Assembly (NCBI RefSeq): GCF_024494695.1
Contig: NZ_JANHDP010000003.1
Coordinates: 62,001-126,000 of the forward strand
Origin: Natronoarchaeum rubrum
GTDB taxonomy: Archaea > Halobacteriota > Halobacteria > Halobacteriales > Natronoarchaeaceae
Direction of reading: 5' to 3'
Length of the DNA: 64,000 nt
The notes beneath the pieces are model-generated. The model ran no database searches, was not told the origin of the DNA, and worked only from the letters and a program-made list of their open reading frames with translations. Within the stretch, counting starts at the first letter, position 1. Each line of letters starts with the position of its first letter. Of this stretch, positions 20,783-28,267 are shown piece after piece. Position numbers and translations under genes: made by a program.

Positions 20783-21433
20783 TCAGGGTTCGACGCCGCC
20801 TTCCAGCATCGCGTCGTAGAGCTTCGACTGAGCGGCCGCGAGGTGTTCCGTGAACGTTGAGCGCGCGATACCCAGGTCCTCGGCGACCTCGCTGGCGTTG
20901 GCTCCTTTGGGGTACTCGAAGTACCCGAGTTCGTGAGCGCGTTTGAGCACTCGCCGCTGTCGGTCGGTCAGCGCAGAGCGGTCCACGACGACCGCGTCGG
21001 TCTCGTCTCCGCCGTCGTCGCCGCGCGACAGCGTCCGGAGGTGGACGCCGTCGAACGCGTCGTCGAGTGCGGCGACGACGGCCCGGACCTCCGCGACGTC
21101 CGCGGCGCGGAATGAGATTTTCAGCCCGCCGTCCGCGGCGCTGATGTCGGCCAGCGGCGGCCCGGTATGCTCGACGAGATCGCAGGCACAGAGCTCGTCG
21201 CGCTCGCGCTCGAAGCGGTACACCGTCCGGTCGCCCTCGCTCGCGACCGGCGTCGCGTCGACCGACAGTTCGGCGTCGCCGTCGACGGCGAACTCCTCGG
21301 CGACGACGCCGTCGCGGCCTCCGGTCGCGCGGTCGATGCGGTCGATCCGAGCGTCGGCGTCGACCGATGCGGTGGCGACCGGGCAGTCGCCGGGCGATTC
21401 GATCTCGATCCGTGCGCGCACACCGCCGTTCAT
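20783..21433 (-). CDS. HTH_10 (Bat-type) transcriptional regulator
   Basis: A 216-residue protein with a haloarchaeal N-terminal sensor-like region and a C-terminal HTH_10 helix-turn-helix (LTDRQRRVLKRAHELGYFEY, then GANASEVAEDLGIARSTFTEHL). Bat-type regulators activate or repress genes for phototrophy, stress or carbon use. No recognisable PAS or GAF signal is present, only the conserved alpha/beta domain. The target genes are not evident from context; the small membrane protein on its right is on the other strand. Confidence 0.88.
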   Translation of the reverse strand: MNGGVRARIEIESPGDCPVATASVDADARIDRIDRATGGRDGVVAEEFAVDGDAELSVDATPVASEGDRTVYRFERERDELCACDLVEHTGPPLADISAADGGLKISFRAADVAEVRAVVAALDDAFDGVHLRTLSRGDDGGDETDAVVVDRSALTDRQRRVLKRAHELGYFEYPKGANASEVAEDLGIARSTFTEHLAAAQSKLYDAMLEGGVEP

Positions 21434-21650
21434 GCTCTACCCTGCGTTCTGGGGGCGTAAAAACCGGACAGCGAATTTTCACGCGACGGGAATCGTCGGC
21501 CCCTCGCGGTAGCGAACATGTTCGGCGGGCGTCCTACCGACGGCAGGCCCGTAGCCGGCGACATGGTCTTCGAACCAGTCGTCGCGTCGGACTCTCGCCG
21601 GGCCGTCCGCGGCGACCGACGCCGTCGCCGCCGCGTCGCAACAACAGACC

Positions 21651-21659
21651 ATTTATATG
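21651..21659 (+). promoter_or_regulatory. TATA box overlapping the first in-frame ATG
   Basis: ATTTATATG lies 29 bases upstream (centre to centre) of the ATG at 21684. The first in-frame ATG at 21657 is part of the TATA box itself and so cannot be transcribed; this decides the start of the following gene. Confidence 0.65.
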
Positions 21660-21683
21660 GCCCAACCGACCATGGACGATAGG

Positions 21684-22061
21684 ATGGTACGGGATCCGTT
21701 TTCCGACGAGGACGTCCCCGATGCAGACGAGCTCCTCGGGGCGCTGGAAGATCCCGACTGCCGGACGATCATCCGGCAACTTGAGGAACCCATGACCGCG
21801 AGCGAACTGTCCGACGAATGTGAGATTCCGCTGTCGACCATCTACCGGAAGCTCGACACCATGTCGGACGCGACGCTGCTCGACGAGCTGACGGAGGTGC
21901 GCGGCGACGGGCACCACACGACGCGCTACGAGATCGCGTTCGACGAGGTGCGACTCGTCCTCGAAGACGATCGCAGCCTCGAAGTCGACGTCAGCCGCCC
22001 GGCGCGCACGGCCGACGAGCGGCTCGCGGACATGTGGTCGGAGGTGAGCAAAGAACTATGA
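21684..22061 (+). CDS. Winged-helix transcriptional regulator, coupled to a membrane protein
   Basis: If started at 21684 (MVRDPFSDEDV) the protein has 125 residues and a leaderless transcript. An ArsR-like winged helix occupies residues about 15-85: ALEDPDCRTIIRQL, SELSDECEIPLSTIYRKLDT as recognition helix, then a wing. The stop codon overlaps the next start as ATGA, so translation is coupled. A homologous regulator/membrane-protein pair occurs at 43.1-43.9 kb. The two regulators share LADxxxDMW-type C termini. The signal sensed is unknown. Confidence 0.85.
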   Translation: MVRDPFSDEDVPDADELLGALEDPDCRTIIRQLEEPMTASELSDECEIPLSTIYRKLDTMSDATLLDELTEVRGDGHHTTRYEIAFDEVRLVLEDDRSLEVDVSRPARTADERLADMWSEVSKEL

Positions 22062-22351
22062 CACACGGCACTGCGGGACCGGCGGTAACGACGGCGATGG
22101 CGGTCGTCAAGACACTGATACTGATCACTGGCGGGGTCATTACGTACTTCGCGTTCAGGGCGTACCGTCGCACCGACAGCAGATCGCTCGGAGCGCTGGC
22201 GCTTGGCTTCGGCCTGATAACCATGGGAACGTTCCTCGCCGGCGTGGTCGCCGACGTGATCGGGATGTCGCTCGCTGTGGGCGTCCTCACCGAGAGCGTG
22301 CTCGTACTGGCCGGCTTTCTCGTGATCGCGTACTCGCTGTACACGCGGTAA
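22058..22351 (+). CDS. Small membrane protein of the coupled pair (DUF7521-like)
   Basis: Ninety-seven residues with three hydrophobic helices (about 12-32, 43-65, 70-95). The motif FRAYRRTDSRSL links helices one and two and recurs as FRGYRRNDSVRM in the protein encoded at 43146-43514. The ATG overlaps the regulator's stop codon by four bases. It may anchor, sense or export a signal for the regulator; that is inference. Confidence 0.8.
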   Translation: MTHGTAGPAVTTAMAVVKTLILITGGVITYFAFRAYRRTDSRSLGALALGFGLITMGTFLAGVVADVIGMSLAVGVLTESVLVLAGFLVIAYSLYTR

Positions 22352-22545
22352 ACGCCGGCGCGCATCGCGTCCGACCCCGGCGATTCTACTTAAGCGGGCC
22401 AGCCGTATCGGCCGGTTCGTCCGTCCGTGTAGCCGTTACCCTTCACATTGCAGTCGTTTAAGTGCGAACTGCGAGCCGATTCCTACGACGTGAGAATTGG
22501 CTTTCCCCGTTAACAGTGTCCGGCGGCTACGCTCAGATGGAGACA

Positions 22546-23016
22546 ATGACAGATCGAACGGACGGGGTTTCCCGACGGCGGTTCGTCAGTATCGCAGCGG
22601 CGTCGGCCGCGGTGCCCGCGCTGGCAGGCTGTACGAGCAGCGGCGACGATGCCGAGCCCGCCGATGGAAATAACGACGACGGCGGGAACAACAACGGTAG
22701 CAGCGACAGCAGCGACGGTAGCGGTGACGGCGGAGGCGGTGGCTCCACCGTCATCGTCGGCCCGGGCGGCGACTTCACGTTCGATCCCGAGGAGCTGACG
22801 GTTTCGACGGGAACCACCGTCACGTTCGAGTGGGACTCGAACTTCCACAACGTCGTCCCGACGTCCCAGCCGAGCGACGCGGACTGGTCCGGCGAGACCG
22901 ATACCTTCGATTCGGGCCACACCTACGAGTACACCTTCGAGGTCGCGGGCACCTACGAGTACGTCTGCGAGCCCCACGAGGGCTCGGGGATGACCGGCAC
23001 GATCATCGTCGAATAG
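22546..23016 (+). CDS. Halocyanin-like blue copper lipoprotein
   Basis: A 156-residue precursor with a Tat lipoprotein signal (DGVSRRRFVSIAAASAAVPA, lipobox ALAGC), a long Asn/Asp/Gly/Ser linker (about 30-65) and a plastocyanin-type domain. The type 1 copper ligands are His in DSNFHNVV, then Cys, His and Met in YVCEPHEGSGMTG. Halocyanins are membrane-anchored mobile electron carriers, possibly feeding terminal oxidases such as the one encoded at 3.5 kb. Start 22546 is preferred; METM at 22537 is an alternative. Confidence 0.92.
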   Translation: MTDRTDGVSRRRFVSIAAASAAVPALAGCTSSGDDAEPADGNNDDGGNNNGSSDSSDGSGDGGGGGSTVIVGPGGDFTFDPEELTVSTGTTVTFEWDSNFHNVVPTSQPSDADWSGETDTFDSGHTYEYTFEVAGTYEYVCEPHEGSGMTGTIIVE

Positions 23017-23088
23017 GATCCGACGCCGCCGGACTTTCGTGCGGTTCTTTCTCCGAACTATTACTTTGCGGGCGGCGTAGCCTATGCC

Positions 23089-23595
23089 ATGACCGACATC
23101 GATACGCTCGAAGACCTCTTCGAGCACGAACTCGCCGCGCTGTACTACGTCGAGACCGAGCTGATCGACGTGCTCGACGAACTGGCCCTGGAGTCGCGGA
23201 ACGATGAGATCAAGGAGGCGTTCGCCGACCACCGCGAGGAGACCCGCGAGCACGCCACCCGGCTCGAAGACGCGTTCCGCGCGATCGGCGCGTCCAGCCA
23301 CAGCGAGCGCAGCGCGACGCTGGACGGCCTCGCCGCGGACCGCCAGCGGGTCGTCGAGGCGACCGACGACCCCGACCTGGTCGACTCCCACTCGGTCGCG
23401 ATCGGCCGCCGGATAGAGGCCGTCGAGATCGAACAGTACGAGTCGCTGCTCCGGATGGCCGACGAACTCGACTACGACGAGGACGTCACCGAACCGCTCG
23501 AAGAGACGCTGGACGAGGAGGAGGACGCCAAACAAAAACTGAGCGCGATCGGCGAGGAATCGCGATTCGGCAAGCTGCTGGCGAAGCTTCGCTGA
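23089..23595 (+). CDS. Ferritin-like DUF892 protein (YciE/YciF type)
   Basis: The 168-residue protein is a four-helix bundle of the YciE/YciF family: TLEDLFEHELAALYYVETEL at the start, then EHATRLEDAF, with the later helix VEIEQYESLLRMADEL. Glu and His residues at diiron-type positions are present. Members are induced by stress. It follows the halocyanin gene in the same direction after 72 bases but has its own AT-rich upstream stretch, so is probably a separate unit. Confidence 0.87.
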   Translation: MTDIDTLEDLFEHELAALYYVETELIDVLDELALESRNDEIKEAFADHREETREHATRLEDAFRAIGASSHSERSATLDGLAADRQRVVEATDDPDLVDSHSVAIGRRIEAVEIEQYESLLRMADELDYDEDVTEPLEETLDEEEDAKQKLSAIGEESRFGKLLAKLR

Positions 23596-23671
23596 GTCGT
23601 CGACCCGACCGACCTCGCGCAGGGTCGCGCGTCCCGAAGCTGTTTTCGTCGCCGAGCGAGAGCGTCCGGAC

Positions 23672-24331
23672 GTGCACGTCGTCGTCAACGCAGCGACCAG
23701 CGTCGACGGAAAGCTCTCGTCGCGACGCCGCAAGCAGATCGCGATCAGCGGGCCCGAGGACTTCGACCGAGTCGACCGGCTGCGGGCCGACAGCGACGCG
23801 GTGATGGTCGGCGTCGGGACGGTGCTGGCCGACGATCCGAGCCTGACGCTCGACGAGTCGGAGCGACGCGAGCGCCGGGTCGATCAGGGGGAACCGGCGA
23901 ACCCGGCCCGCGTCGTCGCCGACTCCCGCGCGCGGACGCCGACCGACGCCCGGATCCTCGACGACGCGGCGACGACGTACGTCCTCGTGGCCGACGCCGC
24001 GCCCGACGAGCGCGTCGACGCGCTTCGCGCGAGCGGCGCCGAGATCGTTCGCGCCGGCGCGGACCGCGTCGCGCTCCCGGCGGCGTTCGAGAAACTGGAA
24101 TCCGCCGGAGTCGAGCGGCTGATGGTCGAGGGCGGCGGCGAACTCATCTTCTCGCTGTTCGATGCCGGGCTCGTCGACGAGCTGTCGGCGTTCGTCGGTC
24201 CGACGCTCATCGGCGGTCGCGACGCGCCGACGCTGGCCGACGGTGAGGGGTTCGTCGACGAGTTTCCGGAGCTGACGCTGGAGGGCGTCGAACGGCTCGA
24301 CGACGGCGTCGTGCTCACCTGGAGCGCGTGA
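23672..24331 (+). CDS. arfC: 2,5-diamino-6-ribosylamino-pyrimidinone 5'-phosphate reductase
   Basis: A protein of 219 residues in the RibD C-terminal reductase family. It reduces the ribosyl group of the pyrimidine intermediate to ribityl with NADPH in the archaeal riboflavin and F420 pathway. The start MHVVVNAATSVDGKLSS holds the substrate loop; DAVMVGVGTVLADDPSLTL and MVEGGGELIFSLFDAGLVDE are the dinucleotide motifs. The start is a GTG. ArfA (GTP cyclohydrolase III), which opens the same pathway, is at 57.6 kb in this window. Confidence 0.92.
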   Translation: MHVVVNAATSVDGKLSSRRRKQIAISGPEDFDRVDRLRADSDAVMVGVGTVLADDPSLTLDESERRERRVDQGEPANPARVVADSRARTPTDARILDDAATTYVLVADAAPDERVDALRASGAEIVRAGADRVALPAAFEKLESAGVERLMVEGGGELIFSLFDAGLVDELSAFVGPTLIGGRDAPTLADGEGFVDEFPELTLEGVERLDDGVVLTWSA

Positions 24332-24367
24332 CCGTCGTCGGAAGAATCGGCTTCGGATCGGCGGCGA

Positions 24368-24658
24368 TCAGTGGTCGTGGCCGGTCATCTCGCCGAACGT
24401 CTGGCCGAACCGCTCCTCGAAGCGGTCCAGCGTCTCCTCCTCGATCTCCTTGATCTCGGGACCGGCCTCGCCCTGCCCGTGGTGGACGGCGCCGTGGATG
24501 CGCTGAGCGCAGCTGATCAGCGCGAGGTCGCCGACGATCTGAGCTGGCGACTCGCCGTCCTCCTCGGCCAGCAGCTCCAGCATGTCGGTCGGGATGGACA
24601 GCTCGTCGCTCGATCCGTCGTCGGCCTCGATCGTGAACGTCGTTTCGTCGGATGCCAT
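24368..24658 (-). CDS. Small acidic haloarchaeal protein, unknown
   Basis: Ninety-six residues, strongly acidic, beginning MASDETTFTIEADDGSSDEL. It has a helical middle (LALISCAQRIHGAVHHGQGE) with histidines and an acidic C-terminal helix. It appears to belong to a conserved haloarchaeal family of unknown function. It lies 62 bases downstream of the thioredoxin reductase gene on the same strand and could be co-transcribed with it. Confidence 0.7.
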   Translation of the reverse strand: MASDETTFTIEADDGSSDELSIPTDMLELLAEEDGESPAQIVGDLALISCAQRIHGAVHHGQGEAGPEIKEIEEETLDRFEERFGQTFGEMTGHDH

Positions 24659-24720
24659 ACCGACGCTTCGGCGTCGCGGCGTAAAAGAGGGGTGTTCTTC
24701 TGCCGCGGCGTCCTCGCCGA

Positions 24721-26067
24721 TCAGTCGTCGGACTCGGCCAGCGCGGCGTCCTCGGTCGACGCCTCGGCGTCGCCGGCTTCGGTTCGCTCTTCGAGGTACT
24801 CGTCGGCGTCGATCGCGGCCTTGCAACCCATGCCAGCCGCGGTGACCGCCTGCTGGTAGTGGTAGTCGACGACGTCGCCCGCGCCGAAGATGCCGGGCAC
24901 GTCGGTGGCGGTCTGGCCGCCGCCGAAGCCGCCCTTGGTCTTCAGGTAGCCGTCCTCGTCCATCTCCACGCCGGTCCCTTCGAGGTAGCCGGTGTTGGGC
25001 GTGTGGCCGATGGCGTAGAACACGGCGCCGACGTCCATCTCGAACTCGTCGACCTCCTCGGCGTACTCGGGATCGTCGAGCTTGTCGGTCGGGTGGCCCT
25101 CGGGGTGTTCGACCAGCGATACCTCCTCGACGCCGGCTTCCTCGCTGCCGTGGAGCTCGGTGACCTCGGTGTTGCGCAGGATCTCGATGTCGTCGTCTTC
25201 GACCTGCTCTTGCACGCGGTCGACCCAGTAGTCCTCGGCGCGGAACTCCTCGCGGCGGTGGACCAGATAGACCGTGTCGGCGAACTTCGTCAGGAAGCTC
25301 GCTTCCTCCATCGCGGCGTCGCCGCCACCGACGACGATCATGTCCTCGTCGCGGAAGAAGGCGCCGTCGCAGGTCGCACACGTCGAGAGGCCGTAGCCCA
25401 TCAGCTCGTCCTCGCCGGGGACGCCGAGCGTCCGGGCGCTCGCGCCGCTGGCGGCGATCACGGCGTCGGCCGTGTACACGTCACCGTTTTTCAGCTCGAC
25501 GCGGAACGGCCGCGAGGAGTCGTCGACCGACTCGATGACGCCGTTTTTCAGGTCGGCGCCGAACTTCCGAGCCTGCTCTTTCATGTTGTTGACCAGCTCG
25601 GGGCCGCTGATCCCCTCGGGGAAGCCGGGGTAGTTCGCCACGTCGGTCGTCAGGGTGAGCTGGCCGCCGGGCTCGTCGCCCTCGATGACCAGCGGGTCGT
25701 TGTTCGACCGGCCGGCGTAGATCGCGGCAGTGAGCCCGGAGATCCCGGTTCCGGCGACGACGAGCGTGCGGTGCTCGACGATTTCGTCGTTATCATCCTC
25801 GGTAAGTCCGAGTTTCTCGTCGAGCTCGCCGGTCTCGTCGAGCGCGCTCGTGTCGTCCCAGCCGCCGATCAGCTCGTCGTCGACGAACACCTCGGGTGCG
25901 GTCTTGCGGCCGTCGGCTCGCTCGACCATCTCCTCGAACAGCTCGTCGTCGCCCGTCACGTTGTACTCCTCGTAGTCGACGCCCTTGGCGTCGAACAGGT
26001 CCTTGGCCTTCTCGCAGTACGAGCAGTTTTCCTTCGTATAGATCTCCACCCGTGGCTCGTCGCTCAT
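24721..26067 (-). CDS. trxB: Glutaredoxin-thioredoxin reductase fusion
   Basis: This 448-residue protein joins two redox modules. Residues 1-85 are a glutaredoxin domain with active site CSYC (15-18) and the cis-proline region TAPEVFVDD. From about residue 98 a thioredoxin reductase follows: FAD motif VVAGTGISGLTAA, redox pair CATC (230-233), NAD(P) motif VVGGGDAAMEEA and C-terminal GIFGAGDVVDYHYQQA. The reductase domain could pass electrons directly to the tethered glutaredoxin. Haloarchaea use gamma-glutamylcysteine rather than glutathione, so the physiological partner is uncertain. The C-terminal acidic tail is unstructured. Confidence 0.92.
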   Translation of the reverse strand: MSDEPRVEIYTKENCSYCEKAKDLFDAKGVDYEEYNVTGDDELFEEMVERADGRKTAPEVFVDDELIGGWDDTSALDETGELDEKLGLTEDDNDEIVEHRTLVVAGTGISGLTAAIYAGRSNNDPLVIEGDEPGGQLTLTTDVANYPGFPEGISGPELVNNMKEQARKFGADLKNGVIESVDDSSRPFRVELKNGDVYTADAVIAASGASARTLGVPGEDELMGYGLSTCATCDGAFFRDEDMIVVGGGDAAMEEASFLTKFADTVYLVHRREEFRAEDYWVDRVQEQVEDDDIEILRNTEVTELHGSEEAGVEEVSLVEHPEGHPTDKLDDPEYAEEVDEFEMDVGAVFYAIGHTPNTGYLEGTGVEMDEDGYLKTKGGFGGGQTATDVPGIFGAGDVVDYHYQQAVTAAGMGCKAAIDADEYLEERTEAGDAEASTEDAALAESDD

Positions 26068-26280
26068 GCCAGGACGTTGCTACGCTGGGGGTATTTAGCT
26101 TGCGTTGTTGTGCGATCGGACCGCATTTTGGGTACTGACTCGTACGTGCCAGAACCTACGGTAACGGTGCCCAGGGGACGAAACAGTGCTCGACGAAACA
26201 GCGCAAACAGCGGCGGCGCTCTGGCGCCCGGCGACCCGACAGCCGAAGCGCTTTCCCCGGCGACCGCCCACCACACTCGC

Positions 26281-26565
26281 ATGGCAGCCGACATCGACGA
26301 GAAGACCGACCGCTACGAGGGCCTGCTCGCCGAGGCGCTCGACGCCGCCGAGATCGCACCGGCCGAGGGGACGCCGCTGCACGACGCCGCTTTGGAGTGT
26401 CGCGAGATGGCGGCGTCGTACCTCGAAGACGGCCGACATTTCCGCGAGAACGACGATCTCGTGAACGCGCTGGCGTCGTTTTCCTACGGCCACGCGTGGC
26501 TCGACGCCGGCGCCCGGATCGGTCTGTTCGACGTGCCGACCGAGGGTCACCTGTTCACCGTTTGA
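26281..26565 (+). CDS. DUF357 family protein
   Basis: A 94-residue helical protein with the archaeal DUF357 pattern: KTDRYEGLLAEALDAAE, then AASYLEDGRHFRENDDLVNA and SFSYGHAWLDAGARIGLF. Its helical hairpin resembles HEPN-like or PUR-alpha-like scaffolds, but the function is unknown. The ATG at 26281 is the natural start. It is 68 bases before the RCK-DHH gene in the same direction. Confidence 0.85.
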   Translation: MAADIDEKTDRYEGLLAEALDAAEIAPAEGTPLHDAALECREMAASYLEDGRHFRENDDLVNALASFSYGHAWLDAGARIGLFDVPTEGHLFTV

Positions 26566-26633
26566 AACTGCTGTCGGCGGGCGCTCACTTCTTCGGGATT
26601 GTTAAGTAGTGGCCCCCGCAAGGTGTCGGTCAC

Positions 26634-28088
26634 ATGAGTGCAGGGGTCACGATCTCCTCGACGTCGGACTACGCCATCTTGGGTTGCGGCAGCGTCGGCC
26701 ACGTCGTCGCCGAGGAGTTGGTCGAGCAGGGTAAGGACGTGCTCATCATCGACCGCGACGAGGGGCGCGTCGAGGCGCTGCGCGACCAGGACCTGAACGC
26801 CCGGACCGCCGACATCCGCGACGAGTCGATCGTCGACGAGATCGCCGACCGGGAGGTCGTGTTGATCATGTCCTCGGACGTCGAGGCGAACAAGGCGGCG
26901 GTCGAGCAGATCCGCGAGGACGGCGACGATCAGTTCATCGTCGTCCGCGCGAGCGACCCCGTCTCGGGCGACGAACTCAGCGAACTCGGCGCCGACGTCG
27001 TGATCAACCCCTCGTCGGTGATCGCCGACTTCGCGCTGCGATCGCTGGAGTCGGGCGAACTCGAACACAAGGCCCGCCAGCTCTCCGACGTGATCGAGGA
27101 GACGCGCGACCGGATGGCGATCCTCACCCACGACAACCCCGACCCCGACTCGATCGCGAGCGCGACCGCCCTGCAAGCTGTCGCCGCCCACCTCGATATC
27201 GAGGCCGACATCTTCTACATGGGCGACATCGGCCACCAGGAGAACCGCGCGTTCGCGAACCTGCTGGGGATCGAACTCAACGACTGGGACGAGGTCGAAG
27301 AGGTCGACCAGTACGACACGATCGCGCTGGTCGACCACGCCAAGTCCGCGGAGTTCCAGGTCGATCTGGACATCGACGTGCTGATCGACCACTACGAGCC
27401 CGACGTCGACTACGACGCCGCGTTCGTCGACGTGCGCCCGAACATGTCCTCGACGTCGACGATCATGACGAAGTACATTCAGGAGTTCGACATGAACGTC
27501 GGCGAGGAGGTCGCCACCGCCCTCCTGTACGGGATCCGGGCCGAGACGCTCGATTTCAAGCGCGACACCAATCCGGCGGATCTGACCGCCGCGGCGTACC
27601 TCTACCCGTTCGCAAACCACGACACCCTCGAACAGGTCGAGTCGCCGTCGATGTCGCCCGAGACGCTGGACGTGCTCGCCGAGGCGATCACGAGCCGCGA
27701 AGTTCAGGGAAGCCACCTCGTCTCGAACGCCGGGTTCATCCGCGACCGGGATGCGCTGACCCAGGCCGCACAGCACCTCCTGAACCTGGTGGGGATCACC
27801 ACGACGGGCGTGTTCGGCATCGCCGACGACACGATCTACCTCGCAGCGCGCTCGAAGGACATCCGGATGAACATCGGCAAGGTGCTACAGGACGCCTACG
27901 GCGAGATCGGCGAAGCCGCGGGCCACTCGACGCAGGCCAGCGCGGAGATTCCGCTGGGCATCTTCACCGGCATCGAGACCAACGAGGAGAACCGCGACAC
28001 TCTCCTTGCGCTGACCGAGGAAGCTGTCAAGAGCAAACTGTTCGACGCGATGGGTGTCGAGAGCGGCGACGGCTCGAACGGCGGATAA
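26634..28088 (+). CDS. RCK/TrkA-N - DHH - DHHA1 phosphoesterase
   Basis: This protein of 484 residues begins with a TrkA-N (RCK_N) Rossmann domain (about 11-135: AILGCGSVGHVVAEEL, then LIIDRDEGRV), then a DHH phosphoesterase domain (motif I HDNPDPD at 166-172; VDHAKS and IDHYEP as metal motifs) and a C-terminal DHHA1 substrate domain (GEAAGHSTQASAEIPLG). DHH-DHHA1 enzymes hydrolyse c-di-AMP, pApA or short oligonucleotides. Haloarchaea make c-di-AMP, which controls potassium uptake through RCK proteins, so a link between the two domains is plausible but inferred. The variant DHA rather than DHH in motif III deserves note. Confidence 0.88.
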   Translation: MSAGVTISSTSDYAILGCGSVGHVVAEELVEQGKDVLIIDRDEGRVEALRDQDLNARTADIRDESIVDEIADREVVLIMSSDVEANKAAVEQIREDGDDQFIVVRASDPVSGDELSELGADVVINPSSVIADFALRSLESGELEHKARQLSDVIEETRDRMAILTHDNPDPDSIASATALQAVAAHLDIEADIFYMGDIGHQENRAFANLLGIELNDWDEVEEVDQYDTIALVDHAKSAEFQVDLDIDVLIDHYEPDVDYDAAFVDVRPNMSSTSTIMTKYIQEFDMNVGEEVATALLYGIRAETLDFKRDTNPADLTAAAYLYPFANHDTLEQVESPSMSPETLDVLAEAITSREVQGSHLVSNAGFIRDRDALTQAAQHLLNLVGITTTGVFGIADDTIYLAARSKDIRMNIGKVLQDAYGEIGEAAGHSTQASAEIPLGIFTGIETNEENRDTLLALTEEAVKSKLFDAMGVESGDGSNGG

Positions 28089-28205
28089 CGCTCTTTTCTG
28101 GACATCGGCCCGGCCGTCGATCGGACCGGGGCCGTCCGACTGCTCGCCCTCGCAGGGGATCGCGACGCTCCGTAGCGGCATCGATCCGGCGATTTCCCCA
28201 GAAAC

Positions 28206-28215
28206 GTTATATGAC
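28206..28215 (+). promoter_or_regulatory. TATA box of the 7TM histidine kinase gene
   Basis: GTTATATGAC lies about 57 bases before the ATG at 28268, predicting a leader of 25-30 bases. Confidence 0.5.
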
Positions 28216-28267
28216 TCATCGATAGAAAGCTACGAACGGTCGATCGATCGCCGCCGGAGAGCGCCCC

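Noticed and set aside
24859..26280. Long plus-strand open frame opposite the Grx-TrxR gene
   Set aside because: It is the antisense shadow of a GC-rich acidic gene; only its last 94 codons, from 26281, form a real protein (DUF357).
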